Positions 29,377-38,759 of a stretch of 52,002 nt of DNA are shown one piece after another (positions within the stretch are counted from its first letter, which is position 1; every line of letters starts with the position of its first letter). The position numbers and the translations under genes are program-made. The notes under the pieces are model-generated. The model did no database searches. It was not told the origin of the DNA and saw only the letters and a list, made by a program, of their open reading frames with translations. This DNA comes from Entamoeba histolytica HM-1:IMSS (taxonomy: Eukaryota > Evosea > Mastigamoebida > Endamoebidae): contig NW_001914938.1 of assembly GCF_000208925.1 (NCBI RefSeq), forward strand, positions 7,296-59,297, read 5' to 3'.

Positions 29377-30066
29377 ATGGGTGAAGATGCACTGGCATTA
29401 AAGATATTAGAATCAATAGGAAAAGCCAATGAGATTTTTTTTAGTGAGAAAGACCTCCAAGGATTTGGAAAAATCACAAATCATAGAATAAATGAGTTTA
29501 AAAAAAGTCTTCAAATTTTAGAAGATGCTAAAGTAATTCAGAAGATTACAAGCCATGATGAAGTTTATTATATTCCCCTAAAAGAAAAAAAATCTTCTCA
29601 AGGGGCAATAAGAAAGTCTACTTCATCAACAAAAGGTAGACTACGTGTATCTGTTACACCATCATGTAAATATAAATTAAATAGTCAATCAACCATTGAC
29701 GATTTACCAAAAGACATTAATGAATTAAAGTTATTAAAAGTTGAATTAATTTGTAAGTATCAAAAAACACAAAAACAACTAAAAGCAATGGAAGCAAAAG
29801 CAAAAAGTGCAAAGAAATGTGAAGGAAAAAATCTGGATCAGTTGATTAAGAAAGTTTGTTTATTTTTTCTGTTTAGAACAAAATGTATAATAAATGAATA
29901 GTGGAAAACTATATCTCGAGATTTATTAGTTGACATTCAACATAATGAAATGTGTAGAAACGAAAATGGTGATCAATTTTCAATGGGAGAGTTAATCAAA
30001 CGACTTGATATTGATTCTAGAGTGATTGGTTTTGATCCAGAAGCAGATGAATTTGTTGATGATTAA
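29377..30066 (+). CDS. SFR1/MEI5-like recombination mediator, two exons
   Basis: Exons 29377-29853 and 29902-30066 with a 48-bp intron (GTTTGTT...AATAG, phase 0). The product is 213 residues. Residues 1-70 look like a winged-helix fold (ALKILESIGKANEIFFSEKD, VIQKITSHDEVYYIPL). A coiled coil follows (about 115-155). The C-terminal segment created by splicing, LDQLIKKWKTISRDLLVDIQ followed by FSMGELIKRLDIDSRVIGFD, fits the end of SFR1/MEI5 proteins (helix with W-x-x-x-x-x-x-L-L, then a short Leu-rich wing and an acidic FxD end). SFR1 pairs with SWI5 to stimulate RAD51/DMC1 strand exchange. A nearer TAG at 29874-29876 would give a six-residue different ending. Assignment is moderate. Confidence 0.65.
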
Positions 30067-30104
30067 TTAATATGTAGTTGTTGTGATTTTTTTTTTTTAA
30101 AAAA

Positions 30105-30109
30105 GAACT
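30105..30109 (+). promoter_or_regulatory. GAACT core upstream of the RNF4-like gene
   Basis: AAAAAGAACTTTAAAA, 16 nt before the ATG at 30125, combines a GAACT core with a TTTAAAA TATA-like run. It suggests this gene has its own promoter, although the previous stop is only 58 bp upstream. Confidence 0.4.
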
Positions 30110-30124
30110 TTAAAATTTATTTTA

Positions 30125-30532
30125 ATGGAACAAATATCTGAAACCATAGATTTAACTGATGACCACATTGATATTATTGATGTAGACATACTCAGAGAAC
30201 CAGTTCAGAGAAGAAGGTTTGAATTAAACATTGACCCATTATATATTAAAGAAAGTTACAAAAGAAAAGGTTATAGTAGTGATGAAGAATCTGAAGAACA
30301 AATAAAAATAGAACATGGGAAAATTGAAGAGTTAAAACCAACAAAAGAGTTAGAAGGAATTAGATGTCCTATTTGTTTTGACCTTACAAGAAATGTAATG
30401 ACAACAAAGTGTGGTCATTTATATTGTTCAGATTGTCTTAATATTATTTTTGATACTCCAGGAATACATTATTGTCCTATATGTAAACAAAAAATAATTA
30501 AAAATTCATGTCATCGTATTTTTCTATTATAA
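30125..30532 (+). CDS. small RING protein, RNF4/Slx8-like (possible SUMO-targeted ubiquitin ligase)
   Basis: A 135-residue protein with a C-terminal C3HC4 RING (residues about 79-125: CPICFDLTRNVMTTKCGHLY, then CPICKQKI). The N-terminus has ETIDLTDDHIDIIDVD, two hydrophobic cores with flanking acids like the SUMO-interaction motifs of animal RNF4 (VVDLT, VIVDE). The order SIM region, charged linker, RING and hydrophobic last residues (RIFLL) matches RNF4. STUbLs ubiquitinate poly-SUMO proteins in DNA repair. The neighbour upstream is the SFR1-like recombination gene, but that is no proof of a functional link. The convergent gene stops only 7 bp after this one. Confidence 0.8.
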   Translation: MEQISETIDLTDDHIDIIDVDILREPVQRRRFELNIDPLYIKESYKRKGYSSDEESEEQIKIEHGKIEELKPTKELEGIRCPICFDLTRNVMTTKCGHLYCSDCLNIIFDTPGIHYCPICKQKIIKNSCHRIFLL

Positions 30533-30539
30533 TAGTAAA

Positions 30540-31262
30540 TTAATAATGAGGGATCACTACACTAATTGACTGAATTTTCATTGGTCTTTGAAAAAAGCTC
30601 AAAAATGAAGCATTGTAATAGACAGTATTGATTATTGTACTTAACTTTAATATAAAAGAATTTGTAATCCAAAATGCTCCATAAACAGATAAGAGTAATG
30701 AAGTATTGTAATGTAATTTACTATATGTAACATCATTTATTAAAGGAAGTTGTTGTTTTGGATAAATTAATTTTGTTTTGTCAGGATCAAGAATAAATAT
30801 ATTATCTACTTTAAGATTAAGAATAGATGGCTGATTATGAAAACTAATTCCTATCACTTTTCTATTTTCCAAAAGGCAAAAGAGAATAATATCCTGTTTA
30901 AATTGAATAACCGAATTTAATTGTCTCTGACTCAATTCATCTTTTTGTGAATAATAAATTACTTCAAATGAACTTGTTTGAAACAATGCTTCTAGTCTAA
31001 TTCTTTTAAAATCACAATAAAATTGTAAGTCAAAGTCATCTACCTGATTTTCTTTTATTCTTTGTTTAAAAGAACTTGCTTTATTATACTTTTTCTTAAC
31101 AAGAGTTGTCAGATTTTTAGTCTTATCTATTTTTTGACATCTCTTATCTTCTTGGCATGTTGTTGTCTTTTCATTATTTGTAATAATTGTTGAAGGAATG
31201 TCGTTTAATTTTATATTGAAGAAGTAATTTCTTTTTCGTTCTGTAACTTCACAATTACCCAT
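30540..31262 (-). CDS. possible TLDc-like protein, N-myristoylation motif
   Basis: A 240-residue protein starting MGNCEVTERKR: Gly2 with Cys4 suggests N-myristoylation and palmitoylation. Residues 1-85 are charged. The second half, FEVIYYSQKDELSQRQLNSV, ILFCLLENRKVIGISFHNQP and DNIFILDPDK, has the pattern of the divergent TLDc domains frequent in Entamoeba: a start resembling the T-x-D-G-W-N element, a Phe/Gly strand, and a later block, here SVYGAFWI. The match is weak, so function stays open; it may be an Entamoeba-specific membrane-associated protein. Confidence 0.6.
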   Translation of the reverse strand: MGNCEVTERKRNYFFNIKLNDIPSTIITNNEKTTTCQEDKRCQKIDKTKNLTTLVKKKYNKASSFKQRIKENQVDDFDLQFYCDFKRIRLEALFQTSSFEVIYYSQKDELSQRQLNSVIQFKQDIILFCLLENRKVIGISFHNQPSILNLKVDNIFILDPDKTKLIYPKQQLPLINDVTYSKLHYNTSLLLSVYGAFWITNSFILKLSTIINTVYYNASFLSFFQRPMKIQSISVVIPHY

Positions 31263-31454
31263 TGATATTTAAGATATTTCTTCATGTTCTTTAAATAATA
31301 AATAATTATCACTTCTCTATGTAGTTAAAATATAACTTTTTAACCACCGACAACTAAATCATCAGTATTAGAAAGAGATATTCTTTTTTGACTTATCAAA
31401 ATTTCCATATTTTTATTAACTAAAAAAATATTTTAAAACAAATGAATAAATAAA

Positions 31455-32570
31455 TTATTTTATTTCACGTGAATGAGCGTGAGAAACATGCTTTTGGAGT
31501 TTACTAGAACTGCCCATATCTAATCCACAAAAAGGACAAGCAAAAGTTGGCTCTTCTGCACAGAAATGTTTATTCACATGACTCTCTATTTGGCTCATAG
31601 GAAATTTCTTAGAACAGACAGGACATTCTAATAACTCATTGCTTGGTTTAATTTCAATTGATTTTGGTTTTATTGGTTTAATTTCAACTGGTTTTTTCTC
31701 TATTGGTTTACTTTCAACTGGTTTTTTCTCTATTGGTTTACTTTCAATTAATTTTGGTTTTATTGGTTTAATTTCAATTGATTTTGGTTTTATTGGATCA
31801 ATTTCAACTGGTTTTTTCTCTATTGGTTTACTTTCAACTGGTTTTGAATCAATATGTGAAGGTAGTATAGCAGGTGTTGCAGATAAAGAAGATGGAATTA
31901 TTGGTTGTAGATGAGGAGTAGGAGTATTTGTTTGATTAGTATTTGATGGTTTAATAACTACTGAAGGAGTCTGAATTTCATTGTTCATAGACTTAATATT
32001 AGTACCATCTCTGTTGACATGTTCAACAATATGAGAAAATATTGAATCAATACCTATTAATTGTTGACAAATTAAACACTTAATTGTATGAGGTATATTA
32101 TTAACTGAAGTACCATCTAATTTTTGATTTCCTGAGTTTACAGATTTTTGTTTCTCTTCAAAGATAACTTGATTAATAAGAATTTTTTCATTTAAACTTT
32201 TAATTTGTTCAATTTCCTTTCTTTTATTTTCATTATCAATTTTTATTTGGTCAAGTTCTTTAGTTTTTATTTCAAGTTGTTCTTGTAACTGTTTAATCTT
32301 CTTTTCTTTTTGGGTATCTTCTTCATTTAACTTATTAACTAAATCTCTAATCTCGGTAACTTCTTTTGATAACATCATCACACTTTTGAGAATTACATTT
32401 TGATTTGTTATCTCTTTTTCAAGACTAATAATTTTTTCTTGCATTTCCAAATTCTTTCTTTGAGTTTCAGCACACTGAGTATCAAAATAGTTAACCTTTT
32501 TTTCAAGCTCATCATACACGAGAACTATTCCATTGTCTTTTATTTGAATATTGATTAATTCTGATGTCAT
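31455..32570 (-). CDS. coiled-coil protein with KPIE repeat and C2H2/UBZ-like zinc fingers
   Basis: A 371-residue protein. Residues about 15-140 form a long coiled coil (EMQEKIISLEKEITNQNVIL). A zinc finger follows at about 165-185 (KCLICQQLIGIDSIFSHIVE). Residues about 240-310 are a degenerate decapeptide repeat (KPIEKKPVES, KPIKPKSIEI). Two C-terminal fingers are CPVCSKKFPMSQIESHVNKH and CPFCGLDMGSSSKLQKHVSH. The finger style CPxC-x-FP-x-H-V-x-x-H resembles the UBZ fingers of TAX1BP1/CALCOCO autophagy adaptors, which also carry coiled coils; the functional analogy is inference. Ordinary C2H2 DNA-binding fingers cannot be excluded. Confidence 0.8.
   Translation of the reverse strand: MTSELINIQIKDNGIVLVYDELEKKVNYFDTQCAETQRKNLEMQEKIISLEKEITNQNVILKSVMMLSKEVTEIRDLVNKLNEEDTQKEKKIKQLQEQLEIKTKELDQIKIDNENKRKEIEQIKSLNEKILINQVIFEEKQKSVNSGNQKLDGTSVNNIPHTIKCLICQQLIGIDSIFSHIVEHVNRDGTNIKSMNNEIQTPSVVIKPSNTNQTNTPTPHLQPIIPSSLSATPAILPSHIDSKPVESKPIEKKPVEIDPIKPKSIEIKPIKPKLIESKPIEKKPVESKPIEKKPVEIKPIKPKSIEIKPSNELLECPVCSKKFPMSQIESHVNKHFCAEEPTFACPFCGLDMGSSSKLQKHVSHAHSREIK
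31642..31850. repeat. 30-bp tandem repeat inside the zinc-finger gene
   Basis: About six to seven 30-bp units that encode the decapeptides KPIEKKPVES and KPIKPKSIEI on the minus strand. Two alternating unit types (TTTTCTCTATTGG and TTTGGTTTTATTGG cores) show unit-level duplication without loss of frame. Length variation between strains is likely. Confidence 0.8.
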
Positions 32571-33086
32571 TGATGTTTATTCTTTTTCAGATAATTTCTT
32601 TTTATGATGATTATTTTTCTTGTTTCGATTCGTCATTTGCATCAAAAGTTGTTCATGAAAAAAAAAAATCCCGATTATTTTCATATATTTTCTATAAAAT
32701 AATATACCATTTCTAAACTTCATCATAAAGTCATACAGATAGATAAAAACAAAAATTAAATAAATAATGTTATTATATAATAACACACAAAACTGATAAT
32801 TTAAATGACAATATTCTAAAAATAAAAATCTATTTTTAGAAGGGATATAAACACAAAAAAGAAAAGCAATTTCAAGAGTAAAAGAAATAAAAATATAAAT
32901 GAAGGTTAAGAAGAAGAATGAAAACCATTGAATAAAAGAATAAAAAAATTGAATAACCAAAAATATTTTTGATAATAAAAAAATAAGAACGAAAAACTGT
33001 TATTAATCACTTTGTTCAAAACAAACAAATTTTTTTTTTCACGTCCATATCTGTAAAATTAAAAAATAAGATCCTTTCATTGTTAA
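32571..33086. other. divergent spacer, no supported gene
   Basis: About 515 bp between the zinc-finger and RhoGEF genes. A minus-strand open stretch (32577-32960) is hydrophobic and low complexity and has no ATG near its start. A basic end at 32577 (MTNRNKKNNHHKKKLSEKE) has an ATG but only 19 codons. I regard the spacer as non-coding promoter DNA. Confidence 0.5.
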
Positions 33087-35303
33087 ATGCAAAGCATAGA
33101 CCAATATCTTTTACCAGACGTATCTCTTAGTTCTAAAGAATTAGCTATTGTTACTCAATTAAATACATTAATTAGTGATCCATCAAGTCGAGAAAATGGA
33201 TTATCCTTTATATTAAAAAGAATATCACAACCAATGTTCCGAGAATTTTTATTAAGAGTTCATCCACAATTATATACACATCTTTTAAAAAGTTCTAATG
33301 ATGATTTTGGAACATTACAAGTATCTTTATTTATTGTACATGCATTATCAATATATCCCCATTTCATTAATTTATTAGTAAAATATGATATAACAGTTTT
33401 TGAAGACTTAAAAAGTTTATTACAGTCAAGAGATGATCCTAGTATTACTGCTCATACATTAGAAATTGTATTAAATGCATCTACAAGTATTGAAGATAAA
33501 ACATTATTACAATCTCTTATTGACCCTTTGCTTTCTTTTTTTAGAGGAAATGTACAACATCGAAATTTAGCAGGAAAATGCTTATGTATATTATTAACTT
33601 GTTCAGCAAATCAAATTAGTTTCGTAAAACAAGAAGGCATTTATGCAATTCTTAATATACTTTATTCTCATGTTTATGATGAACAATTACTCGCTTCTGC
33701 AATGCTTCTTCAATTAATTAAAACACCAAATAAAGAATTAGCTGTAAAACTTCGTAAAATAGTTATTTTAAATAATGTTTTACAACTTATTAAACCTCTC
33801 ATATCAACTGGTGGTCAATTAACAATTCGTGCATGGCAAATTAGTGCATTATTAACATTAGCAACAGGTTATGAAAAAAGATTTATTCAATCAGGTATCT
33901 TTTTTGATGCGGTAGAATTAATTGGAGATCAAAATGATAAAATAAAAGAAACATTACCATGTGCACTAACTGTTATACTTGCTGTAACAATTGATTCTAA
34001 TCTTCTTGATGTATGTCGTGGATTTTCATTAGCAGATAGATTAAGAAATTGTGTTGAACATTTAAATCAATATGAACCATCATTAAGATTAGTGATATTA
34101 AATATTATTAGAAATCTTGCTGTTGATGAAGGACTTAGAGAAGAACTTCAAACAGTTAAAATAGCAAATTATTTAAAGACAAGTTTAAATGATAATAATT
34201 CATTAGAAAAAGCACGTATAGAAATATTAACATTATTAAAAGAAAATATAGAACCAACATCAGGAATTAATATAGGAAGAGATTCAGTTGAAGTAAAACG
34301 ATTTGCTGATATGAATATGAAAAAAACACAAGCAAAACAAATTGTAGAAGAAATTGTTACGACTGAACAAGAATATTGTGAACATCTTAAATGTGTTGTA
34401 GAAGAAATAAAACCAAATTTTCAATTAGTTTTAAGTGACAAAGAAATTTATGATATTTTCTCAAATATTGAAGACGTTTCAAATTATCAACAAAAATTTC
34501 TTAAAGTATTACAAGAACGATGGGAACAACAAAAAGAAAGAGAGTGGGTAGAAATATCTGATTTATTTGAAAATTATTTTTGTGAAGAAATGAAAAACAT
34601 TTATAAAGAATATATGACACGTTGTAATCAAGCAAATGACTATTATCAAACATTAAAAAAAGAATCAAAAAAAGTAAGAAAAGTAGCATTAGACTTAGGT
34701 ATTAAAAGAATTTATATACCTACATTTTTAATTTATCCAATTCAAAGATTACCAAGATATTTATTATTACTTGAAACTTTATCAAAAAATGTACCTGAAA
34801 ATTATGAAGAACATAATAAATTATTATCAGTTAAAGATAGAGCAAATAAAATAGTTAATTGGCTTAATGAAGAAATTAGAAAATATGAAAATGAAGTTTC
34901 ATTAAAACAATGGACAAATAAACTTGAATTATCACCTGTAAATAATAGAATATTTATTGCTGAATTTCATCAAGTAATGGTTAAAGCAAGTAAAATGGTT
35001 AATGTATGCAGTATTATTCTTTTTAATGACATTGTTATCTTCTTAAAAAGAAAGAAAAATAAAGATAAAATTTTAAATCAAATTAATTTGATTGATTTAA
35101 AAGTTTTTGAAGTAGAAGATGAAAAAACTACTTTTATGTTAGTTTTTCCTTCTCCAACAAATAATAATGAAGATCAAAGGTATATGCTTTATCTTTCTAA
35201 TGATGATGAAATGAAAGCTATCTTTTCTACACTTAAAAAAGCTGTTAACTTAGCAAAGACTCAAAAGAAAAATATGATTTCACGTAGTGTATCATTGATT
35301 TGA
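33087..35303 (+). CDS. RhoGEF (DH-PH) with N-terminal armadillo-like region
   Basis: A 738-residue protein that should activate Rho/Rac GTPases. Residues about 20-390 are helical repeats of armadillo/HEAT style (for example LLSFFRGNVQHRNLAGKCLC). The DH domain occupies about 415-615: QIVEEIVTTEQEYCEHLKCV (CR1) and FLIYPIQRLPRYLLLLETLS (CR3), both hallmark sequences. A PH domain follows (about 630-725, with SIILFNDIVIFLKRKKNKDK and a helix near DEMKAIFSTLKKAVN). Entamoeba has many DH-PH proteins, and the ARM-like front part is a recurrent lineage-specific partner. It has an ATG start and no intron. Confidence 0.93.
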   Translation: MQSIDQYLLPDVSLSSKELAIVTQLNTLISDPSSRENGLSFILKRISQPMFREFLLRVHPQLYTHLLKSSNDDFGTLQVSLFIVHALSIYPHFINLLVKYDITVFEDLKSLLQSRDDPSITAHTLEIVLNASTSIEDKTLLQSLIDPLLSFFRGNVQHRNLAGKCLCILLTCSANQISFVKQEGIYAILNILYSHVYDEQLLASAMLLQLIKTPNKELAVKLRKIVILNNVLQLIKPLISTGGQLTIRAWQISALLTLATGYEKRFIQSGIFFDAVELIGDQNDKIKETLPCALTVILAVTIDSNLLDVCRGFSLADRLRNCVEHLNQYEPSLRLVILNIIRNLAVDEGLREELQTVKIANYLKTSLNDNNSLEKARIEILTLLKENIEPTSGINIGRDSVEVKRFADMNMKKTQAKQIVEEIVTTEQEYCEHLKCVVEEIKPNFQLVLSDKEIYDIFSNIEDVSNYQQKFLKVLQERWEQQKEREWVEISDLFENYFCEEMKNIYKEYMTRCNQANDYYQTLKKESKKVRKVALDLGIKRIYIPTFLIYPIQRLPRYLLLLETLSKNVPENYEEHNKLLSVKDRANKIVNWLNEEIRKYENEVSLKQWTNKLELSPVNNRIFIAEFHQVMVKASKMVNVCSIILFNDIVIFLKRKKNKDKILNQINLIDLKVFEVEDEKTTFMLVFPSPTNNNEDQRYMLYLSNDDEMKAIFSTLKKAVNLAKTQKKNMISRSVSLI

Positions 35304-35485
35304 AACATTGTATTGATTTTATTCTTTCCATTCATTTTATTCTTCTTCTTATTTTTAAATGACAAATAGAAAAGAAATTAATTATTAAATAATAATATTG
35401 AATGAATTATTTAAAACTATTAAAAACCCTTGAATTTTCTCTTTCTTAACAAAAAAGATATACTAAAACTTAATTATTCAATTCA

Positions 35486-36973
35486 ATGTCTTGTGAACAA
35501 GATAAAGAAAGAAGTTTAAAAGATTATTGGTATCCAAAAGAAATTGGAGAACAAAATGAAATTTTACCATCATTAAAAGCTAATGTTAATAGAGGATCAC
35601 CTTTAACTAAAGGAATTGATTTTACAGTAACTACTATATTATATTCAATTCCATTGATAATTCTTTATATAAGTTATAAGACATGGTATAGTTTCCTTGA
35701 TGTTAGTAATGGAATTTTTGTAGAAAATAATAAATGTGTTCTTATTGTTGGATTTGTAATTGTTCTTGGATTAATTGCAGGAGGAGTTTATTATTGGGCT
35801 ACAAGAAGAAGACAAGTACTTTTAGTTGATTTTGCTGTAGCATGGCCAGATGATAATCTTAAAATTACAGCAGATGGAGTAAGAGATATTATTGTTAAAT
35901 GTGGATTATTTGAACAACAATATATTGATTTCCAAACTAAACTTCTTTATAGAACTGGACTTGGAAATGAAACATATTTACCAAGACCATTCCATGAATA
36001 TCCATTTAAAACAACTATGGCATTATCACGTGAAGAATGTGCAATTGTTATGAAAAATTGTTGTGATCAATTATTTGCACAAACAGGAATTGATCCAACT
36101 AAAGACATTGATATTGTTATTTGTAATTGTTCATTATTTAATCCAACACCATCAATTTCAGCTATGTTAATGAATATGTATAAATTAAAACAAACATGTA
36201 AAAATTATAATTTAGCAGGTATGGGATGTTCAGCTGGACTTGTTTCTATTGATTTAGCAAGAGATCTTCTTAATGTATATCCAAATATTAATTTACTTGT
36301 TTTCTCAACTGAGAATATTACTCAAAATTGGTATGATGGTAAAGAAAAAGGAATGTTAATTTCTAATACATTATTTAGAATGGGAGGTGCTGCTGTTTTA
36401 TTATCTAATAAAAATTCATGGAGAAAGAAAGCTAAATTTGAATTACTTACAACAGTTAGAATTCATCATGGTAAATATGATGATTCATATCATGCAGTCT
36501 TCCAATTTGAAGATGGAGAAGGTAAAGTTGGAGTTAAAATTGGTAGAGAATTATTAAAATGTGTTACAAGAGCTTTAACACAAAATATGAATATTTTAAT
36601 GCCACAAGTCATTTCATACAGAGATATGTTTAGATTTGTTATTTTCTTTATTAAACAAAAATTAGGAAAGATTGATGCTAAAGAAACCTTCATGCCTAAT
36701 TTCAGAGAAACTTTCCAAGCATATTGTATTCATGCAGGTGGAAGAGCTATTATTGATGGTCTTCAAGAAAACTTAAAACTTACAGATGAAGATTGTATGC
36801 CATCAAGAGCTACTCTTTATCGTGTTGGAAATACATCATCATCATCTGTATGGTATGAAATGAAATTCATTGAAAGAATTGATACATTAAAGAAAGGAGA
36901 TAAAGTATGGCAAGTTGCATTTGGATCTGGATTAAAGTGTAATTCTTGTGTCTGGAGAAAGATTTGCAACTAA
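35486..36973 (+). CDS. 3-ketoacyl-CoA synthase, plant FAE1/KCS type (very-long-chain fatty acid elongase)
   Basis: A 495-residue membrane enzyme that condenses malonyl-CoA with long-chain acyl-CoA in the ER, the first step of fatty acid elongation. Two N-terminal membrane helices (about 45-65 and 83-105) precede the thiolase-fold core. The catalytic triad is visible: Cys248 in LAGMGCSAGLVSIDLAR, His416 in HAGGRAIIDG and Asn449 in RVGNTSSSSVWYE. The spacing 248-416-449 equals that of Arabidopsis FAE1 (223-391-424). This is the plant/protist KCS class, not the animal/fungal ELO class. The C-terminus SGLKCNSCVWRKI also matches KCS. Confidence 0.94.
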   Translation: MSCEQDKERSLKDYWYPKEIGEQNEILPSLKANVNRGSPLTKGIDFTVTTILYSIPLIILYISYKTWYSFLDVSNGIFVENNKCVLIVGFVIVLGLIAGGVYYWATRRRQVLLVDFAVAWPDDNLKITADGVRDIIVKCGLFEQQYIDFQTKLLYRTGLGNETYLPRPFHEYPFKTTMALSREECAIVMKNCCDQLFAQTGIDPTKDIDIVICNCSLFNPTPSISAMLMNMYKLKQTCKNYNLAGMGCSAGLVSIDLARDLLNVYPNINLLVFSTENITQNWYDGKEKGMLISNTLFRMGGAAVLLSNKNSWRKKAKFELLTTVRIHHGKYDDSYHAVFQFEDGEGKVGVKIGRELLKCVTRALTQNMNILMPQVISYRDMFRFVIFFIKQKLGKIDAKETFMPNFRETFQAYCIHAGGRAIIDGLQENLKLTDEDCMPSRATLYRVGNTSSSSVWYEMKFIERIDTLKKGDKVWQVAFGSGLKCNSCVWRKICN

Positions 36974-37073
36974 TAATCTAAAATTTTTATCAATTGATTC
37001 TTTTAAAATATTTTTTATTTGTTTGTTTTATTTGTTTTTAAAAAATAAAGTAAAATTGAAATAAAAATTTGAT

Positions 37074-38729
37074 TTACTCAACTTGTGGCATCATTGCAGC
37101 TTGTTGTGTACCAATTTGACTTTGTTGTCCTGCATTTTCATTCTTAATTCCACTGACTACATCATCAACTCTTAATAACGTACATGCAGCTTCAATAGCA
37201 GTTTTGATACATTGAGCTTTAACTTCATATGGTTCCCATACTCCTAATTCTTTCATATCAACAATAGTTCCTTTCATTCCATCAATACCAAATGTTGAAT
37301 TCTCTTTATTACTAATATGTTTTGCTCTTAATTCAGTTATTACTTTAACTACATCAACTCCACAATTAGCTGCTAATGTTCGTGGAATAACTTCCATAGC
37401 AACAGCAATAGATGAATATGGCCATTGTTTCTTACCTTCAATATTCTTAGCTTTCTTAGACAATGTAGTAGCAATATGCATTTCTGATGCTCCTCCTCCT
37501 GGAACTAATTCAGGTCTAGCAATTAAGTTTTTACATGATGCCATTGCATCTTGTAAATTTCTTTCAACCTCATTTAAAACATCTTTACTTCCACCACGTA
37601 ATAAAATAGTACAAGCTGTTGATTTTTCACATTCCGAAATAAATGCATAATATTCATCTCCTATTTTCTTTACTTCAAAGAGACCTGCAACTCCAACATC
37701 TGTTTCTTTAAGATCTTCTGTTCTATAAACAATACTTGCTCCTGTTGCTCGTACAAGTCTTAAATTATCATTTTTACGTACTCTTCTTAATGCAGATATT
37801 CCTGCTTTTTGAAGATAATGTTGTGCAATATCTGAAATACCTTTTTCTGTAATAACTAAATCAGGTTTAACTCGAATAATATTTTCACATAATCTCTTTA
37901 CATATTGTTCTTCTAATTCTATTAATTTACCAAAATCTGTTGCAGTTGTAACTTCAACATCTGTTTGACTTTCTCCTTTAGTATATTCTAATGAACAATC
38001 TAATAAAACAACTCTTGGTTTATCAATTCTTCTTCTCATTTTAGAATGAACAACATCTTTATTTAATACAACTCCTTTAACAACCATTGATTCACTAAAT
38101 TCTCCTCCTGCAATTTTTTCTACACGAGCATATCTTTTAGTATCAATATCTTCTTTTCCTTTGGCTTTCATTAAATCTCCTCCTGCACAAATGGTAACTG
38201 CTTCAATAGCTAATTTACATAATATATCATTCCATGTATTCATAAATGTTGTTCCAATACAACTTCTAACAACTCCTGAAACAACTTTAGGATTACTTAA
38301 ATCTATTGTAGTTGATATTTCATGTAATGATTCTAATGCATCTTCAAGTGCATCAAGAAATCCTGAAATAATAATTGTTGGATGAATTCCTTTTTGAATC
38401 CATGGTTCTGCTACTTGTAATACTTCTCCACAAAGAATAACTACTGATGTAGTTCCATCTCCAACAGTCTCATCTTGTGTTCTTGATAATTCAATCATAT
38501 ATTTTGCTGCTGGATGTTCTACTGTAAGATCTCTTAATACAGAATTTCCATCTGATGTAATAGTAACTCCTGCTTGTGGATCAATTAACATTTTTAACAT
38601 TGATTTGGGTCCAAGACATGTTCGAATTAAATCAGCAACTGTTTTTCCTGCCATTATATTTGCTAATTGTGCTTTACGACCATTCTCTCTTTTAGTATTA
38701 GTGTTAAGAACAAGAACTGGTGCGTTCAT
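37074..38729 (-). CDS. CCT3: chaperonin CCT subunit gamma (CCT3)
   Basis: A 551-residue subunit of the eight-membered cytosolic chaperonin TRiC/CCT, which folds actin and tubulin. Group II chaperonin signatures: GPKSMLKMLIDPQAG, TSDGNSVLRDL, and the nucleotide loop TVGDGTTSVVILCGEVL (about residues 88-104); the apical domain begins near 205. The N-terminal VLNTNTKRENGRKAQLANI and the C-terminal VWEPYEVKAQCIKTAIEAA, LLRVDDVVSGIKN match CCT3 specifically. Length equals the family norm (about 545). An exact AATGAACT element lies 23 nt upstream. Confidence 0.96.
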   Translation of the reverse strand: MNAPVLVLNTNTKRENGRKAQLANIMAGKTVADLIRTCLGPKSMLKMLIDPQAGVTITSDGNSVLRDLTVEHPAAKYMIELSRTQDETVGDGTTSVVILCGEVLQVAEPWIQKGIHPTIIISGFLDALEDALESLHEISTTIDLSNPKVVSGVVRSCIGTTFMNTWNDILCKLAIEAVTICAGGDLMKAKGKEDIDTKRYARVEKIAGGEFSESMVVKGVVLNKDVVHSKMRRRIDKPRVVLLDCSLEYTKGESQTDVEVTTATDFGKLIELEEQYVKRLCENIIRVKPDLVITEKGISDIAQHYLQKAGISALRRVRKNDNLRLVRATGASIVYRTEDLKETDVGVAGLFEVKKIGDEYYAFISECEKSTACTILLRGGSKDVLNEVERNLQDAMASCKNLIARPELVPGGGASEMHIATTLSKKAKNIEGKKQWPYSSIAVAMEVIPRTLAANCGVDVVKVITELRAKHISNKENSTFGIDGMKGTIVDMKELGVWEPYEVKAQCIKTAIEAACTLLRVDDVVSGIKNENAGQQSQIGTQQAAMMPQVE

Positions 38730-38751
38730 TCAATTTCCCTTCTGATATTTT

Positions 38752-38759
38752 AGTTCATT
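38752..38759 (-). promoter_or_regulatory. exact Entamoeba GAAC element upstream of CCT3
   Basis: Minus-strand AATGAACT, identical to the published GAAC core promoter element of E. histolytica, 23 nt before the CCT3 ATG at 38729. It is the best single promoter match I found. Confidence 0.6.

Noticed and set aside
32577..32960. 127-codon hydrophobic minus-strand frame
   Set aside because: It begins with TTG, has low-complexity Phe/Ile/Tyr composition, and its ATG-started part is short.
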